Below are positions 35,088 through 43,328 of a stretch of DNA of 56,283 nucleotides, piece by piece (positions within the stretch are counted from its first letter, which is position 1; the number at the start of each line of letters is the position of its first letter). The stretch lies in contig JAFGEL010000013.1 in the NCBI GenBank assembly GCA_016931615.1, forward strand, positions 1-56,283. Reading direction: 5' to 3'. The notes beneath the pieces are model-generated. The model saw nothing but the letters and a program-made list of their open reading frames with translations, did not search any database and had not been told where the DNA came from. The translations under genes and the position numbers were made by a program. The DNA comes from Desulfuromonadales bacterium (lineage in GTDB: Bacteria > Desulfobacterota > Desulfuromonadia > Desulfuromonadales > Geopsychrobacteraceae).

Positions 35088-35870
35088 CTATTCCAAACTG
35101 TGTGCCGTGCCGTGACATTCCCCGCAACTGGTGAATTTGGCGTGGATGGCCACGGCATGAGGTTCGCCATGGCAATCCCGACACAGCGGAATTGTGCCAT
35201 GTCGATAGGAATGACATGTGGCACAATTCAGTTGTCCGTGCCTGCTCGTTGTAGCCTCTAACTGTGACGTTGCCTGTGCGTGGCATGGAGCACAGAAATC
35301 GGTCGGGATATCTGTCGTTGCGAAGTGCATCTCAAGTGGTTTGTGTGGGGCATGACAGGTTTGGCAGCTGGATTCCGTCATGCTCGGGCCGTGGGAACGG
35401 TGGCACGACAGACATTCGGGCAAAAATCCATGGTCATAGTGACAATCGGTACAGACCAGCTGACTGTGGTAACTCGGGTGTTGTTGCAGGCCCTGATCCT
35501 GGCTCTCATGGCAGGTGAGACATTCTGCGTGAGCTTTCTTGGGTAGTTTTATGACCATGGGGCGGTGCGGATTTGTGTGACAGTTCAGGCACTGCAGCTG
35601 GTCATAGTGGGCTGTGCCTGCATGGCAGCTGTTGCACCTGGGAATATTTTCCAGGCTTTTCGGTTTGTGCCCCGGGTGACAATCTGTGCAGCTCAGTTCC
35701 GTTTGATGGGCTTCCCCCTCTTCTGAAATATCCTCAACTTCCTTGACGTGGCATTGAGCGCAAAAGTCAGTTGGTGCGGCTGTCGGTTCTGCGGCACAAA
35801 GAGCGCCGGAAACCGCAAACATGATGCTGATGATTGAGAGTAAAAGACGTCTGCCAACTTTTCCGTTCAA
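35088..35870 (-). CDS. Dodecaheme c-type cytochrome, third of three
   Basis: 260 residues with a signal peptide ending about residue 26 and 12 CXXCH motifs (CAQCH, CTDCH, CNSCH, CLNCH, CLTCH, CTDCH, CLSCH, CQTCH, CAPCH, CATCH, CRDCH, CGECH), one heme per 20 residues. Conserved landmarks shared with the next two genes: AHQTELSCTDCHPGHKP, CLNCHTNPH, ECLTCH, CHGEPHA, CGECHGTAH. No lipobox. Likely a soluble periplasmic relay. Start is TTG; it begins only 18 bases after the upstream stop. Size and heme number recall Geobacter ExtA; that comparison is from memory. Confidence 0.9.
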   Translation of the reverse strand: MNGKVGRRLLLSIISIMFAVSGALCAAEPTAAPTDFCAQCHVKEVEDISEEGEAHQTELSCTDCHPGHKPKSLENIPRCNSCHAGTAHYDQLQCLNCHTNPHRPMVIKLPKKAHAECLTCHESQDQGLQQHPSYHSQLVCTDCHYDHGFLPECLSCHRSHGPSMTESSCQTCHAPHKPLEMHFATTDIPTDFCAPCHAQATSQLEATTSRHGQLNCATCHSYRHGTIPLCRDCHGEPHAVAIHAKFTSCGECHGTAHSLE

Positions 35871-35888
35871 GGTTCCGTCATCTCCCGG

Positions 35889-36728
35889 TCAGTTTTTGGT
35901 CGGTAAATCATGAACGTCCAGATGGCAGTCGAGACAGCGGGGGAACTTTTTCAGCATAGCCGGACTGTGAGCCGGTGGAATGCCATGGCAGGATCTGCAA
36001 TCCGGAATCTGTTTGTGTTGACCGTGACATTCTGAACATCCGACCTGACCGTGTTTACTCGTGGTCTTCTGCCATTTCCCATAGATGTCCTGATGACAGT
36101 CGGAACAGGTCCGCAGATCGACATTTTTACCCAGCGCGATCACCAGGGGCTGATGGACATCGTGGCAGGCCGAACAACTGGTCATCGGCTGGCCGTCAAA
36201 ATGGGGCTGGTGGCACTCCTCGCATGAAGGAATCAGCCCGTGCCGAGTATGGTGGCAGCTGTCGCAGGAAAGTTGGGTATGTCGGCTCGGCAGCACAACA
36301 AGCTGCGCCTGTTGCTCCTGGTGACAGTCGCTGCAGAATTGTGAAACTCCCGCGATCGCGGGGGCGCGAGCCGCTGCATGCGGGTTGCTGTGACAATTGA
36401 GGCAGACCGTATGTCTCTCACCGTGAACCAGGTCATGACAGTTGGTGCAGGCAGGCATCAGCTCGGCGTAATTGTTTTTGCGCGGATTGTAGGCGTGAAA
36501 AATCGCATGGCACCCGCGGCAGTCAAACTGATGCCGCCCTCCCTCACGTTTAATCTCCTTAAAGTGCTGTGGATGGCACTGACCACACTGGGCCAGGGTC
36601 AACGGTTGCGGATCAACGGCGTAAAGTTTTTGATCCGCAATGAGAGGCTGCTGTGCCGGGGCGGCCAAAGCCACCCCGGATAGCAGTAAAACAACAGCAG
36701 TCGCCAGTAGAAAAGCCCGCCGGGACAT
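35889..36728 (-). CDS. Dodecaheme c-type cytochrome, second of three
   Basis: 279 residues, signal peptide ending VALA|AP, 12 CXXCH motifs (CGQCH, CRGCH, CTNCH, CLNCH, CSDCH, CDSCH, CEECH, CSACH, CSDCH, CSECH, CRSCH, CLDCH). It has an extra stretch near residues 28-46 and a KKFPRCLDCHLDVHDL end matching its neighbours. The start ATG is one base after the upstream gene's TAA and has a poor ribosome binding site, so translation is probably coupled. Paralogue of the genes on either side, with clear divergence. Confidence 0.92.
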   Translation of the reverse strand: MSRRAFLLATAVVLLLSGVALAAPAQQPLIADQKLYAVDPQPLTLAQCGQCHPQHFKEIKREGGRHQFDCRGCHAIFHAYNPRKNNYAELMPACTNCHDLVHGERHTVCLNCHSNPHAAARAPAIAGVSQFCSDCHQEQQAQLVVLPSRHTQLSCDSCHHTRHGLIPSCEECHQPHFDGQPMTSCSACHDVHQPLVIALGKNVDLRTCSDCHQDIYGKWQKTTSKHGQVGCSECHGQHKQIPDCRSCHGIPPAHSPAMLKKFPRCLDCHLDVHDLPTKN

Positions 36729-36729
36729 A

Positions 36730-37512
36730 TTATTTGCTCAGATTATTCAGATCATGAGCGGTATTGTGGCAGTCCCCACAATTCGGGAACTTAGCATGCA
36801 TGCCGGCCGCATGCGGCATGCCGTGACAATCGGCACAGGCGGGAACGGTTTTGTGTTTGTTGGCATGGCATTCCACACAGCCGACATTGCGGTGCTTGGT
36901 CGTGGTTGCCAGAAGCTCAGCATAAGCCGTTTCATGACAGGCCGCGCAGAGAATGTTCTGGGTTGTGGCAGGGTATTCCAGAACGGTCGGCTCGTGCGCA
37001 GCGTGACAGACGGCACAATCTTTTTGTCCCATGTCGGCTGAATGAGGCTCATGACATTCCGTACAGGCCGGAACCACACCATGTTTTTCTGCGTGGCAGA
37101 AATTACAGGATACTTCAGTGTGTGCGCTCGGGTTGGCCACCAGCTGGGCATTCTGTTCGGTATGACAGGTCAGGCATTCCGCCTTTAATTCACCTTCGAG
37201 GACAACCGCCAGCGGCTGGTGAGGGTTATGGCAGTTCATACAACTGGGCAGCGCATAATGCTCCGTCCCTTCATGACACTGGGCGCAGGCGGGGATGTTG
37301 TTCGCGCTCATCGGCCGGTGGCCAGTGTGGCAATCGAGACAATTTATCTGGTCTTTGTGGGCGGCCCCAGCGGCTTCGATTTCAGCCGGTTGGACTTCAT
37401 GGCATTTTCCACAATCTTTGATGGATAACTCCGGTGCGGCAAGGACGCCGGTCGCGGAAAAAATCAGGACAAAGAAAAAGCCAAGGCACAGGTTGGTCAG
37501 TTTGCGGGTCAT
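36730..37512 (-). CDS. Dodecaheme c-type cytochrome, first of three
   Basis: 260 residues, signal peptide ending VLA|AP, 12 CXXCH motifs (CGKCH, CLDCH, CAQCH, CMNCH, CLTCH, CNFCH, CTECH, CAVCH, CAACH, CVECH, CADCH, CGDCH). Landmarks AHKDQINCLDCHTGHRP, CMNCHNPH and HAKFPNCGDCHNTAHDL tie it to the next two genes and most closely to the third. GGAGG precedes the ATG; this is the first gene of the three-gene operon, which begins about 215 bases from selC. Likely periplasmic electron carrier. Confidence 0.93.
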   Translation of the reverse strand: MTRKLTNLCLGFFFVLIFSATGVLAAPELSIKDCGKCHEVQPAEIEAAGAAHKDQINCLDCHTGHRPMSANNIPACAQCHEGTEHYALPSCMNCHNPHQPLAVVLEGELKAECLTCHTEQNAQLVANPSAHTEVSCNFCHAEKHGVVPACTECHEPHSADMGQKDCAVCHAAHEPTVLEYPATTQNILCAACHETAYAELLATTTKHRNVGCVECHANKHKTVPACADCHGMPHAAGMHAKFPNCGDCHNTAHDLNNLSK

Positions 37513-37691
37513 GGAATCCTCCAGAAGAAAATGATGAAATCAATCAGGTGGTCAGAGTTCACAAAACCTCTAATATCTGCAAAAAATAAACCATCTTCTG
37601 CAGGAAACCAGAAAGAAAAAGTGATGCGATTTTAAGTGCTTTTGTGGGGAGGATAAAAATATGTTGGGAAGAAAGGCCGCTTTTTACGTTG

Positions 37692-37716
37692 ATATGCCCA
37701 CCCGGAACGGGCATAT
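37692..37716 (-). terminator. Hairpin just after selC
   Basis: Perfect 8-base arms ATATGCCC (37692-37699) and GGGCATAT (37709-37716) with a 9-base loop, 13 bases past the CCA end of selC on the minus strand. It may end or process the selC transcript; there is no real U-run after it (only a few A/T). The rest of the gap to the dodecaheme operon shows nothing recognised. Confidence 0.4.
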
Positions 37717-37728
37717 GACCAGTTTGAA

Positions 37729-37824
37729 TGGCGGAGGTAGATGTGAATCGAACACACCAGGGACGGGATACGCCCCCCATCGGTTTTGAAGACCGTGCGC
37801 CGCACCAGCGAACGAACTACCTCC
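37729..37824 (-). tRNA. selC: tRNA-Sec (anticodon TCA)
   Basis: 96 bases including an encoded CCA. An 8-bp acceptor stem (GGAGGTAG with CTACCTCC), anticodon loop CTTCAAA with anticodon at 37787-37789, a long variable arm and a T-arm with TTCGATT are all seen on the minus strand. The long acceptor and extra arm are the hallmarks of selenocysteine tRNA. SelA, SelB and SelD must be encoded elsewhere; I saw no obvious in-frame UGA selenoprotein in the window. Confidence 0.95.
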
Positions 37825-37897
37825 CGAATTGATTTGTCGACCGGGATTCTACGTTGATTGCCCCTATTCATCAACAGGAAATTTTTCAGGCTGCCGA

Positions 37898-39115
37898 TCA
37901 GTATCCCAGGGCGGTTGAAGGTCCAAGCAGGTGGACATCTATTTTCTCACCGGCGACGAAAAAATCTCGTTCTTCAGCCAGCAGGGCAATTCCCTGAGCG
38001 TGAAGTGATGTTCTCACGATTCCCGTGTTCTGGTCACCGGCACTTGCAACCTGCAGTTCACCCTGCTGATCGAAGGAAAGGGCAACACGCATGATCTGCA
38101 GGCGGCCTGGTTTCTTTTTCAGCGATTCGGTCAGGGTGGCTTTCAGCAGAGGGCGCAGGACCGTACGGTGTCCCATCATCTGGAGCAGCGCCGGGCGGAC
38201 GAACTCTTCAAACGTCAACAGGGTTGAAACCGGATTACCCGGCAGGGAAAAGACCGGTTTGTTCTGACAAAGGCCAAAAGCGGTGGGATGGCCGGGTTTG
38301 ATGTTGATTTTCCAGAACAGCTCCTGAGTGTCGAATTCCCGCAGAACCTCGCGAACCAGGTCACGATCCCCGGCTGAAACACCTGCTGAAGTGATCAGAG
38401 CATCGGCCTGCAGGCCTTCCCTGATTTTTGTTCTCAGATCGCTGAGGTTGTCGCGGGCGATGCCGAGGATGACGGGAATAGCCCCCAGCTCCTTAACCGC
38501 CGCGGACAGGGCCCAGGAGTTGCTGTTGATGATTCCCCCCTCGAAGTATAGTTCGTTGATGTCCTGAAGTTCATCCCCGGTGGCCAGGATGGCGACCCGG
38601 GCACGTCTGCGTACATTCAGAGTCGCATGACGCAGCGAGGCGAGGATGCTGATTTCACTGGGGCGCAGTAGTGTCCCCGCAGAAATGAGTTTGTCACCCG
38701 GACGAACATCTTCCCCGGCCCAGCGAATATGATCCCCCTTTTTTACCGTCTGCGTGATGGTGATAGCGCTGTCTTCTTCCCGGCAATTCTCAAACGGAAT
38801 GACGCTGTCAGCACCCTGGGGAAGCGCCGCACCGGTCATGATGCGTACTGCCGTTGCGGGTTGAATGGTGTCGTGTGGCTTTCCTCCGGCGATCAGCTGA
38901 CCCACCACCGGCAGAGAGCTGCCGAGGGTACAATCCTCAGTACGCACTGCGTAGCCGTCCATGGCGGAATTGTTGAAAATCGGAAGAGCCTGGTCCGCTA
39001 CGATATCTTGACCCAGGGCTCGTCCTGCGGCATCCAGAAGGGGGACTTTTTCCATGTCGAGCAGGGGAACATGATCGAGTATTCTCTGACGCGCCTCATA
39101 GAATGAAATCGGCAT
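37898..39115 (-). CDS. moeA: Second MoeA molybdopterin molybdenumtransferase
   Basis: 405 residues, stand-alone MoeA without MobB. AMDGYAV with D53, LATGDE, SAGVSAGDRD, NIKPGHPTAFG and LPGNPVS are conserved. AGAGGAG precedes the ATG. Compared with the MoeA-MobB fusion it differs in the substrate-region segment KPGHP versus KPGGP. Two MoeA paralogues are known in organisms that insert both Mo and W, and are thought to specialise. It lies alone between selC and the next block; nearby AT-rich DNA separates it from the cytochrome genes. Confidence 0.93.
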   Translation of the reverse strand: MPISFYEARQRILDHVPLLDMEKVPLLDAAGRALGQDIVADQALPIFNNSAMDGYAVRTEDCTLGSSLPVVGQLIAGGKPHDTIQPATAVRIMTGAALPQGADSVIPFENCREEDSAITITQTVKKGDHIRWAGEDVRPGDKLISAGTLLRPSEISILASLRHATLNVRRRARVAILATGDELQDINELYFEGGIINSNSWALSAAVKELGAIPVILGIARDNLSDLRTKIREGLQADALITSAGVSAGDRDLVREVLREFDTQELFWKINIKPGHPTAFGLCQNKPVFSLPGNPVSTLLTFEEFVRPALLQMMGHRTVLRPLLKATLTESLKKKPGRLQIMRVALSFDQQGELQVASAGDQNTGIVRTSLHAQGIALLAEERDFFVAGEKIDVHLLGPSTALGY

Positions 39116-39546
39116 TTCTTCTCCTCTGATAAATGTCAGTGTGATTACTCTAGCTGATTCTCTGCTCTGTCAGCAATATCAATAAGGCTGGTCGCTTTGT
39201 AGATATAAAATTTTTTTATGAGGGCTTGAGCATGACTTATACGACCGCTTTTCTGTGGAGTTTGGAGAGAGTGGAAAAAATAAATACTCGGCAAACAGAG
39301 TGGGTTTGGGTTGTGGTTTTCAGTTGTTATTATCTCGTCTAACCTTATGGAAATTATGAATAAATAAAAAATACCACCAACTTATGAGGGTATAAGTTCT
39401 TTATATAGTCATTATTCCCAAATAATGGCCAAAAAAACACTTGAAAACTATTTTTCAGGGTGTTAGTAGACAAAACTGTTCTTGAGCAACCAGATCAACA
39501 AGGCGTGTACGGATGCCTTACTCAATCACTTAAAGGAGAGAAAAAT
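39116..39546. other. AT-rich regulatory region before the monoheme cytochrome gene
   Basis: 431 bases without a gene. Three perfect small inverted repeats follow one another: AACTTAT/ATAAGTT (39379-39398), CATTATT/AATAATG (39410-39427) and TGAAAA/TTTTCA (39442-39457). The leader then has nested arms TTGAG/CTCAA (39482-39525) and AAGGCGT/ATGCCTT (39500-39519). A TTGAAA at 39441 is a possible -35. No GEMM (c-di-GMP/cGAMP) riboswitch was found on inspection. No other feature seen in the first 250 bases. Confidence 0.5.
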
Positions 39547-39870
39547 ATGACTTGGAAAAAACTACTGTTGCTTGGTCTGATCGTCGTTTTCACTGCAAGC
39601 AGTGCCCTCGCCATCGAAGGTGGCAATCAGCGCAAAGGAAAGCACCTGTTCAAGAAAAACTGCAAAAGCTGTCACAGTGCCGGCGGTGAGGGTGGTGAAA
39701 TCACTCCGATGTCAAAAACCATGTCGCAGTGGGACCGTTTTTTTGAAAAGCAGGCGGATAAGCACCCGGGTGATGTCTTTAAAAATACTCCCGAAAAAGA
39801 TCTGAAAGACATCAACCAGTTCCTGTTTGACAAAGCTGCAGACTCCCCTTCACCAGAAACCTGCGGTTAA
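39547..39870 (+). CDS. Small monoheme cytochrome c
   Basis: 107 residues from the ATG behind AAAGGAG. Signal peptide ending ALA|IE, one CKSCH near residues 39-43, and Met candidates for the sixth ligand (PMSKTMSQW). Soluble periplasmic class-I-like carrier. It heads a three-gene block with the DUF3373 barrel and the octaheme cytochrome and could deliver electrons to or from them. Confidence 0.9.
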   Translation: MTWKKLLLLGLIVVFTASSALAIEGGNQRKGKHLFKKNCKSCHSAGGEGGEITPMSKTMSQWDRFFEKQADKHPGDVFKNTPEKDLKDINQFLFDKAADSPSPETCG

Positions 39871-39909
39871 ACAAAACGAGTTTCACGACTCTACAGGAGG
39901 TACGACTCG

Positions 39910-41706
39910 ATGAAGAAACTGCTTATTTTGATGATGGCGCTCCTGCTGACGGCGCCTGCCGCAGTGTTTGCCGCCCAGCCGACCATCGAAGATCTGCAGA
40001 AGCAGATCGCCGAGATCATGGAAGAACTCGAAGATTTGTCCAGTCGCATGGACAAGCCGGAGCGTCACGCGGCCCTGGATCGGATCAGCTTTTATGGCGA
40101 TCTCCGGACTAAGGCCGACAGTTTGCATTATGGTGATGTGACCTGGAACCCAGGAATTCTAGTAGATTTTGATGATTTTTCTACAAAAGCTATGAGTGCG
40201 GAGTTCAATACTCCTATCGGCACCCAAACAATTACTGCAGCGCAACAAGCAGCTATTGAAGCGGCACTTGGTTACCCAGCTGGAACATTTCCTACTGGTG
40301 ATGCGTTGACTCCTTTGACCCAAATGTTGATAGCATATCCAAATTTAGCTACGGCTTTTGGTGCTGGCATGCTTACAGGTGTTGGTCCTTTTGCAATGGC
40401 CGCTGCACCCCGTACTTCCGACATCAACAACGACATCGTCTACACCACTCGCATGCGCTTGGGGATGAAAGCCAACATTGCCAGTAATATGAATTTCTCC
40501 GGTCGGCTGTCGATGTACAAGAACTGGGGGGATACCACGACCTCAAAAGTCTTTGATTCCTGGAACGCTTTCACCATGGACGGGACTGACGGCGGCAGCA
40601 CTTCCGGTGACTGGCTGCGGGTTGAGCGGGCCTATTTCGACTGGAAAGATATCGGCGGCAGTAAATTTTACCTGTCGATCGGGCGACGTCCTTCAACTTA
40701 TGGAAACCCGGGGAACTATCGTGAAAACGAGATGCGTGGCGGTACCCCGTCCGGTCATCTGGTCAACTTTAACTTTGACGGAATTACTGTCGGTTATCAT
40801 TTGAGCGAACTGACCGGAATCGAAGGACAGACCGTCCGTTTCTGTTACGGCCAGGGTTTTGAATCGGAATGGGGTAATGGGACTCTGTTTAATGATGATC
40901 TGACCGCCAATCTCAAAGATACCCAACTGGGTGGCTTCAATATCGATGTCTATAACGATGGTCAGACTTTTGTTTCAGCGACATTGTTTCGTGCTCAGGA
41001 TATTGTCGACGGCTTCAAAGGTGTCTTCGCTTTCCCGACCCAGTTTGTTCAACTGTTTGCACCGACTCTGTATGCCGACGTACAGAAATTCCCGACTTTC
41101 AACTTTGAAACCCGTTACACCCCGACAACCGTTATCGGTGACATGAACCTGGCCGGTCTCGGTTTCAGCCGTGAAGAAGACAATGGTTTCGTCTGGTTCG
41201 GTTCTGTGGGTTGGACCCGGCTTGAGCCAAACGGCAAGGCCGGCATGTTTGGCGGGATGGTGACTGATGCAGTGTATCAGGCTACCCTCAGTGAAGACGG
41301 CAGTGAAATCTACATGGTTCCAGTTGCAGCTGAAAACGATGACACTCAGGATGGTTACGGTGTTTATGTCGGGATTCAGGTCCCCGCGCCATACGGTAAA
41401 TTCGGTCTCGAATACAACTATGGATCGAAATACTGGACACCGTTCACTCAAGCCCAGGATGACATGATCGGCAGTAAACTGGCGACGCGTGGGCATGTCG
41501 GTGAAGCCTATTATATCTTTGACATCAACCCGAATGCCTTTATCAAGGTTGGCGGTCTCTATTATGACTACGAATATACCGGTAGCGGTTCGCCGGTAGG
41601 TGCGCCGGTCAAGGTTGATGACATCAAGGATGGCGCTGCTTATTCCCTGTTGCCGGTTGTTGATAAGGCCTGGGATGCTTACGCTTCGATGACCCTTAAG
41701 TTCTAA
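39910..41706 (+). CDS. DUF3373-family outer-membrane beta-barrel
   Basis: 598 residues. Signal peptide ending FAA, then a short coiled coil (TIEDLQKQIAEIMEELEDLSSRMD) and a porin-like barrel beginning ISFYGDLRTKADS and ending LKF. The C-terminal Phe and alternating aromatic strands mark an outer-membrane barrel. DUF3373 proteins occur next to octaheme cytochromes in Geobacter-like genomes. Residues about 78-170 (bases about 40140-40420) use noticeably AT-richer codons than the rest and look like an inserted or fast-evolving loop. Possibly a conduit for substrate or electrons. Confidence 0.85.
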   Translation: MKKLLILMMALLLTAPAAVFAAQPTIEDLQKQIAEIMEELEDLSSRMDKPERHAALDRISFYGDLRTKADSLHYGDVTWNPGILVDFDDFSTKAMSAEFNTPIGTQTITAAQQAAIEAALGYPAGTFPTGDALTPLTQMLIAYPNLATAFGAGMLTGVGPFAMAAAPRTSDINNDIVYTTRMRLGMKANIASNMNFSGRLSMYKNWGDTTTSKVFDSWNAFTMDGTDGGSTSGDWLRVERAYFDWKDIGGSKFYLSIGRRPSTYGNPGNYRENEMRGGTPSGHLVNFNFDGITVGYHLSELTGIEGQTVRFCYGQGFESEWGNGTLFNDDLTANLKDTQLGGFNIDVYNDGQTFVSATLFRAQDIVDGFKGVFAFPTQFVQLFAPTLYADVQKFPTFNFETRYTPTTVIGDMNLAGLGFSREEDNGFVWFGSVGWTRLEPNGKAGMFGGMVTDAVYQATLSEDGSEIYMVPVAAENDDTQDGYGVYVGIQVPAPYGKFGLEYNYGSKYWTPFTQAQDDMIGSKLATRGHVGEAYYIFDINPNAFIKVGGLYYDYEYTGSGSPVGAPVKVDDIKDGAAYSLLPVVDKAWDAYASMTLKF

Positions 41707-41724
41707 TCAGAGAAATGATGCGAC

Positions 41725-41757
41725 AAGGGAGAGACCTCTGGGCCTCTCCCTTTTTTT
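41725..41757 (+). terminator. Rho-independent terminator after the DUF3373 gene
   Basis: AAGGGAGAG (41725-41733) pairs with CTCTCCCTT (41744-41752), followed by further T residues. It separates the barrel gene from the octaheme gene, so the latter may have its own promoter or depend on read-through. Confidence 0.88.
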
Positions 41758-41812
41758 ACTGTAAGGCATCAACAATACTATATATTCAATGAATGAGATA
41801 AAGGTGGATTCG

Positions 41813-43159
41813 ATGAAGAAGATATTGATTGTTCTTATGACTGCCCTGCTTTGCAGTGTTACAGCATATGCAATGGACCACAGTGAGTTTATTACCGGTC
41901 CTTTTGAGGATGCGAGTGCGGTCACCAAAGCCTGCCTGGAATGCCATGAAGAGCAGGCCGATTCCTTTATGACCACTCCGCACTGGACCTGGACCCGCAA
42001 GCAGTCCGTGAATGGTAAAGAGATGGAGCTCGGCAAGATCAACGCTTTCAACAACTTCTGTACGACAACCTCAAGTAACCGGGTGCATTGCAGCGAATGT
42101 CACGCAGGTTACGGTTGGGCGGATGAAAGTTTTGATTTTACCGACAAAACCAAAGTCGATTGCCTGGTCTGCCATGACACCACGGGAACCTATCACAAGG
42201 ATGGCGACAATTCCGGCTGGCCCAAAGAACATGTCAAGCTGGATGAGGTGGCCCAAAATGTCGGCATGCCGGTGCGCCAGAACTGTACCAGCTGCCACGC
42301 CCTGGGTGGTGGTGGCAACAATGCCAAGCATGGCGATATCGGCCTGGTCCTGGATTATCCGGATCGCTCGGTCGATGTCCATATGGATGCCGATGGGAAC
42401 GATTTCCAGTGCCAGACCTGTCATGTTACAGAGAATCACAAGATCACCGGTGCCAACATGGCCACATCGCCGGACGGTTATAACCTCATCAGCTGTGAGC
42501 AGTGTCATGATGCCGAGCCACACAGTGAATCGGTTCTGAACAGCCATACACGGCGAGTCGCCTGCCAGACCTGTCATATCCCTGTCTATGCCAAAGAAGA
42601 TGCCACCCAGATGGATTGGGACTGGTCGACGGCAGGACGTGAAGAACCACCGGAAGGGATTGACGGCAAAGTAGTACGCTTCAAAAGATCAACCGGTACC
42701 CAAACCTGGAAGACGAATATGGTACCTTCCTACGCATGGTTTAATGGTAAATCCGGAGTTTACTTGATGGGTGATAAAATTGATCCTTCAACTGTGACAA
42801 AGATGGCTTATCCGCTGGGGAATATCAGTGATAAAACAGCCAAAATTCACCCCTTCAAGATTCATACGGGCAAGCAGGTTTACGATACTAAAAACCTGTA
42901 TTTCATCACCAATCATATCTATGGTGAGGATGGCCTCTGGACTACCTATGACTGGGAGCGTTCCGTCAAGATCGGTATGGAAACCAGCAAACTGCCTTAC
43001 AGCGGAGAGTTCGGATTTGCTCCGACGGAAATGTACTGGCGCATTGATCACATGGTGGCTCCGAAAGAACAAGCTCTGGGATGCCTGGACTGCCATGGTG
43101 ACGAAGGTCGGATGGATTGGGCTGCTTTAGGTTACGCCAAAAATCCGCTCAACCGTTAA
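41813..43159 (+). CDS. Octaheme tetrathionate-reductase-family cytochrome
   Basis: 448 residues from the ATG behind AAGGTGG (an earlier ATG at 41789 lacks a site). Signal peptide ending AYA; CXXCH at 41, 93, 117, 158, 200, 228, 251 and 424. Segments NNFC, CHAGYGW, FDFTDKTKVDCLVCHDTTGTYHK are diagnostic of the OTR family, whose Shewanella member reduces tetrathionate, nitrite and hydroxylamine in vitro with a Lys-ligated active heme. The physiological substrate is unknown. Periplasmic; likely works with the DUF3373 barrel and monoheme cytochrome upstream. Confidence 0.9.
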   Translation: MKKILIVLMTALLCSVTAYAMDHSEFITGPFEDASAVTKACLECHEEQADSFMTTPHWTWTRKQSVNGKEMELGKINAFNNFCTTTSSNRVHCSECHAGYGWADESFDFTDKTKVDCLVCHDTTGTYHKDGDNSGWPKEHVKLDEVAQNVGMPVRQNCTSCHALGGGGNNAKHGDIGLVLDYPDRSVDVHMDADGNDFQCQTCHVTENHKITGANMATSPDGYNLISCEQCHDAEPHSESVLNSHTRRVACQTCHIPVYAKEDATQMDWDWSTAGREEPPEGIDGKVVRFKRSTGTQTWKTNMVPSYAWFNGKSGVYLMGDKIDPSTVTKMAYPLGNISDKTAKIHPFKIHTGKQVYDTKNLYFITNHIYGEDGLWTTYDWERSVKIGMETSKLPYSGEFGFAPTEMYWRIDHMVAPKEQALGCLDCHGDEGRMDWAALGYAKNPLNR

Positions 43160-43185
43160 GCGTAGCGACAATAGCAAGCTGATTG

Positions 43186-43214
43186 AAAAGGCCCCGGTTC
43201 AAGGGGCCTTTTTT
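43186..43214. terminator. Bidirectional terminator between octaheme gene and uvrB
   Basis: AAAAGGCCCC (43186-43195) pairs with GGGGCCTTTT (43203-43212), with T-runs on both strands. It serves the plus-strand octaheme gene and possibly the convergent uvrB. Confidence 0.88.
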
Positions 43215-43328
43215 CATGGGATCGTTCTTCGGGATCAGGAAATTCAGCGTCCCGTAACCTGGTCTGGTTGCAATTTTAGGGGGTTTTTTCATTCGGGACA
43301 ATCGAAAGCGACATGGAGGGTGACAATA

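Noticed and set aside
37692..37716. Attachment site or mobile-element end at selC
   Set aside because: No copy of the selC 3' end and no integrase is seen nearby; the hairpin alone fits a transcript end better.
37632..37874. Short open frames across selC
   Set aside because: They overlap a complete tRNA-Sec gene and have no ribosome sites.
39116..39546. GEMM-type c-di-GMP/cGAMP riboswitch before the cytochrome gene
   Set aside because: Such riboswitches control cytochrome genes in Geobacter, but the conserved core sequences were not found here.
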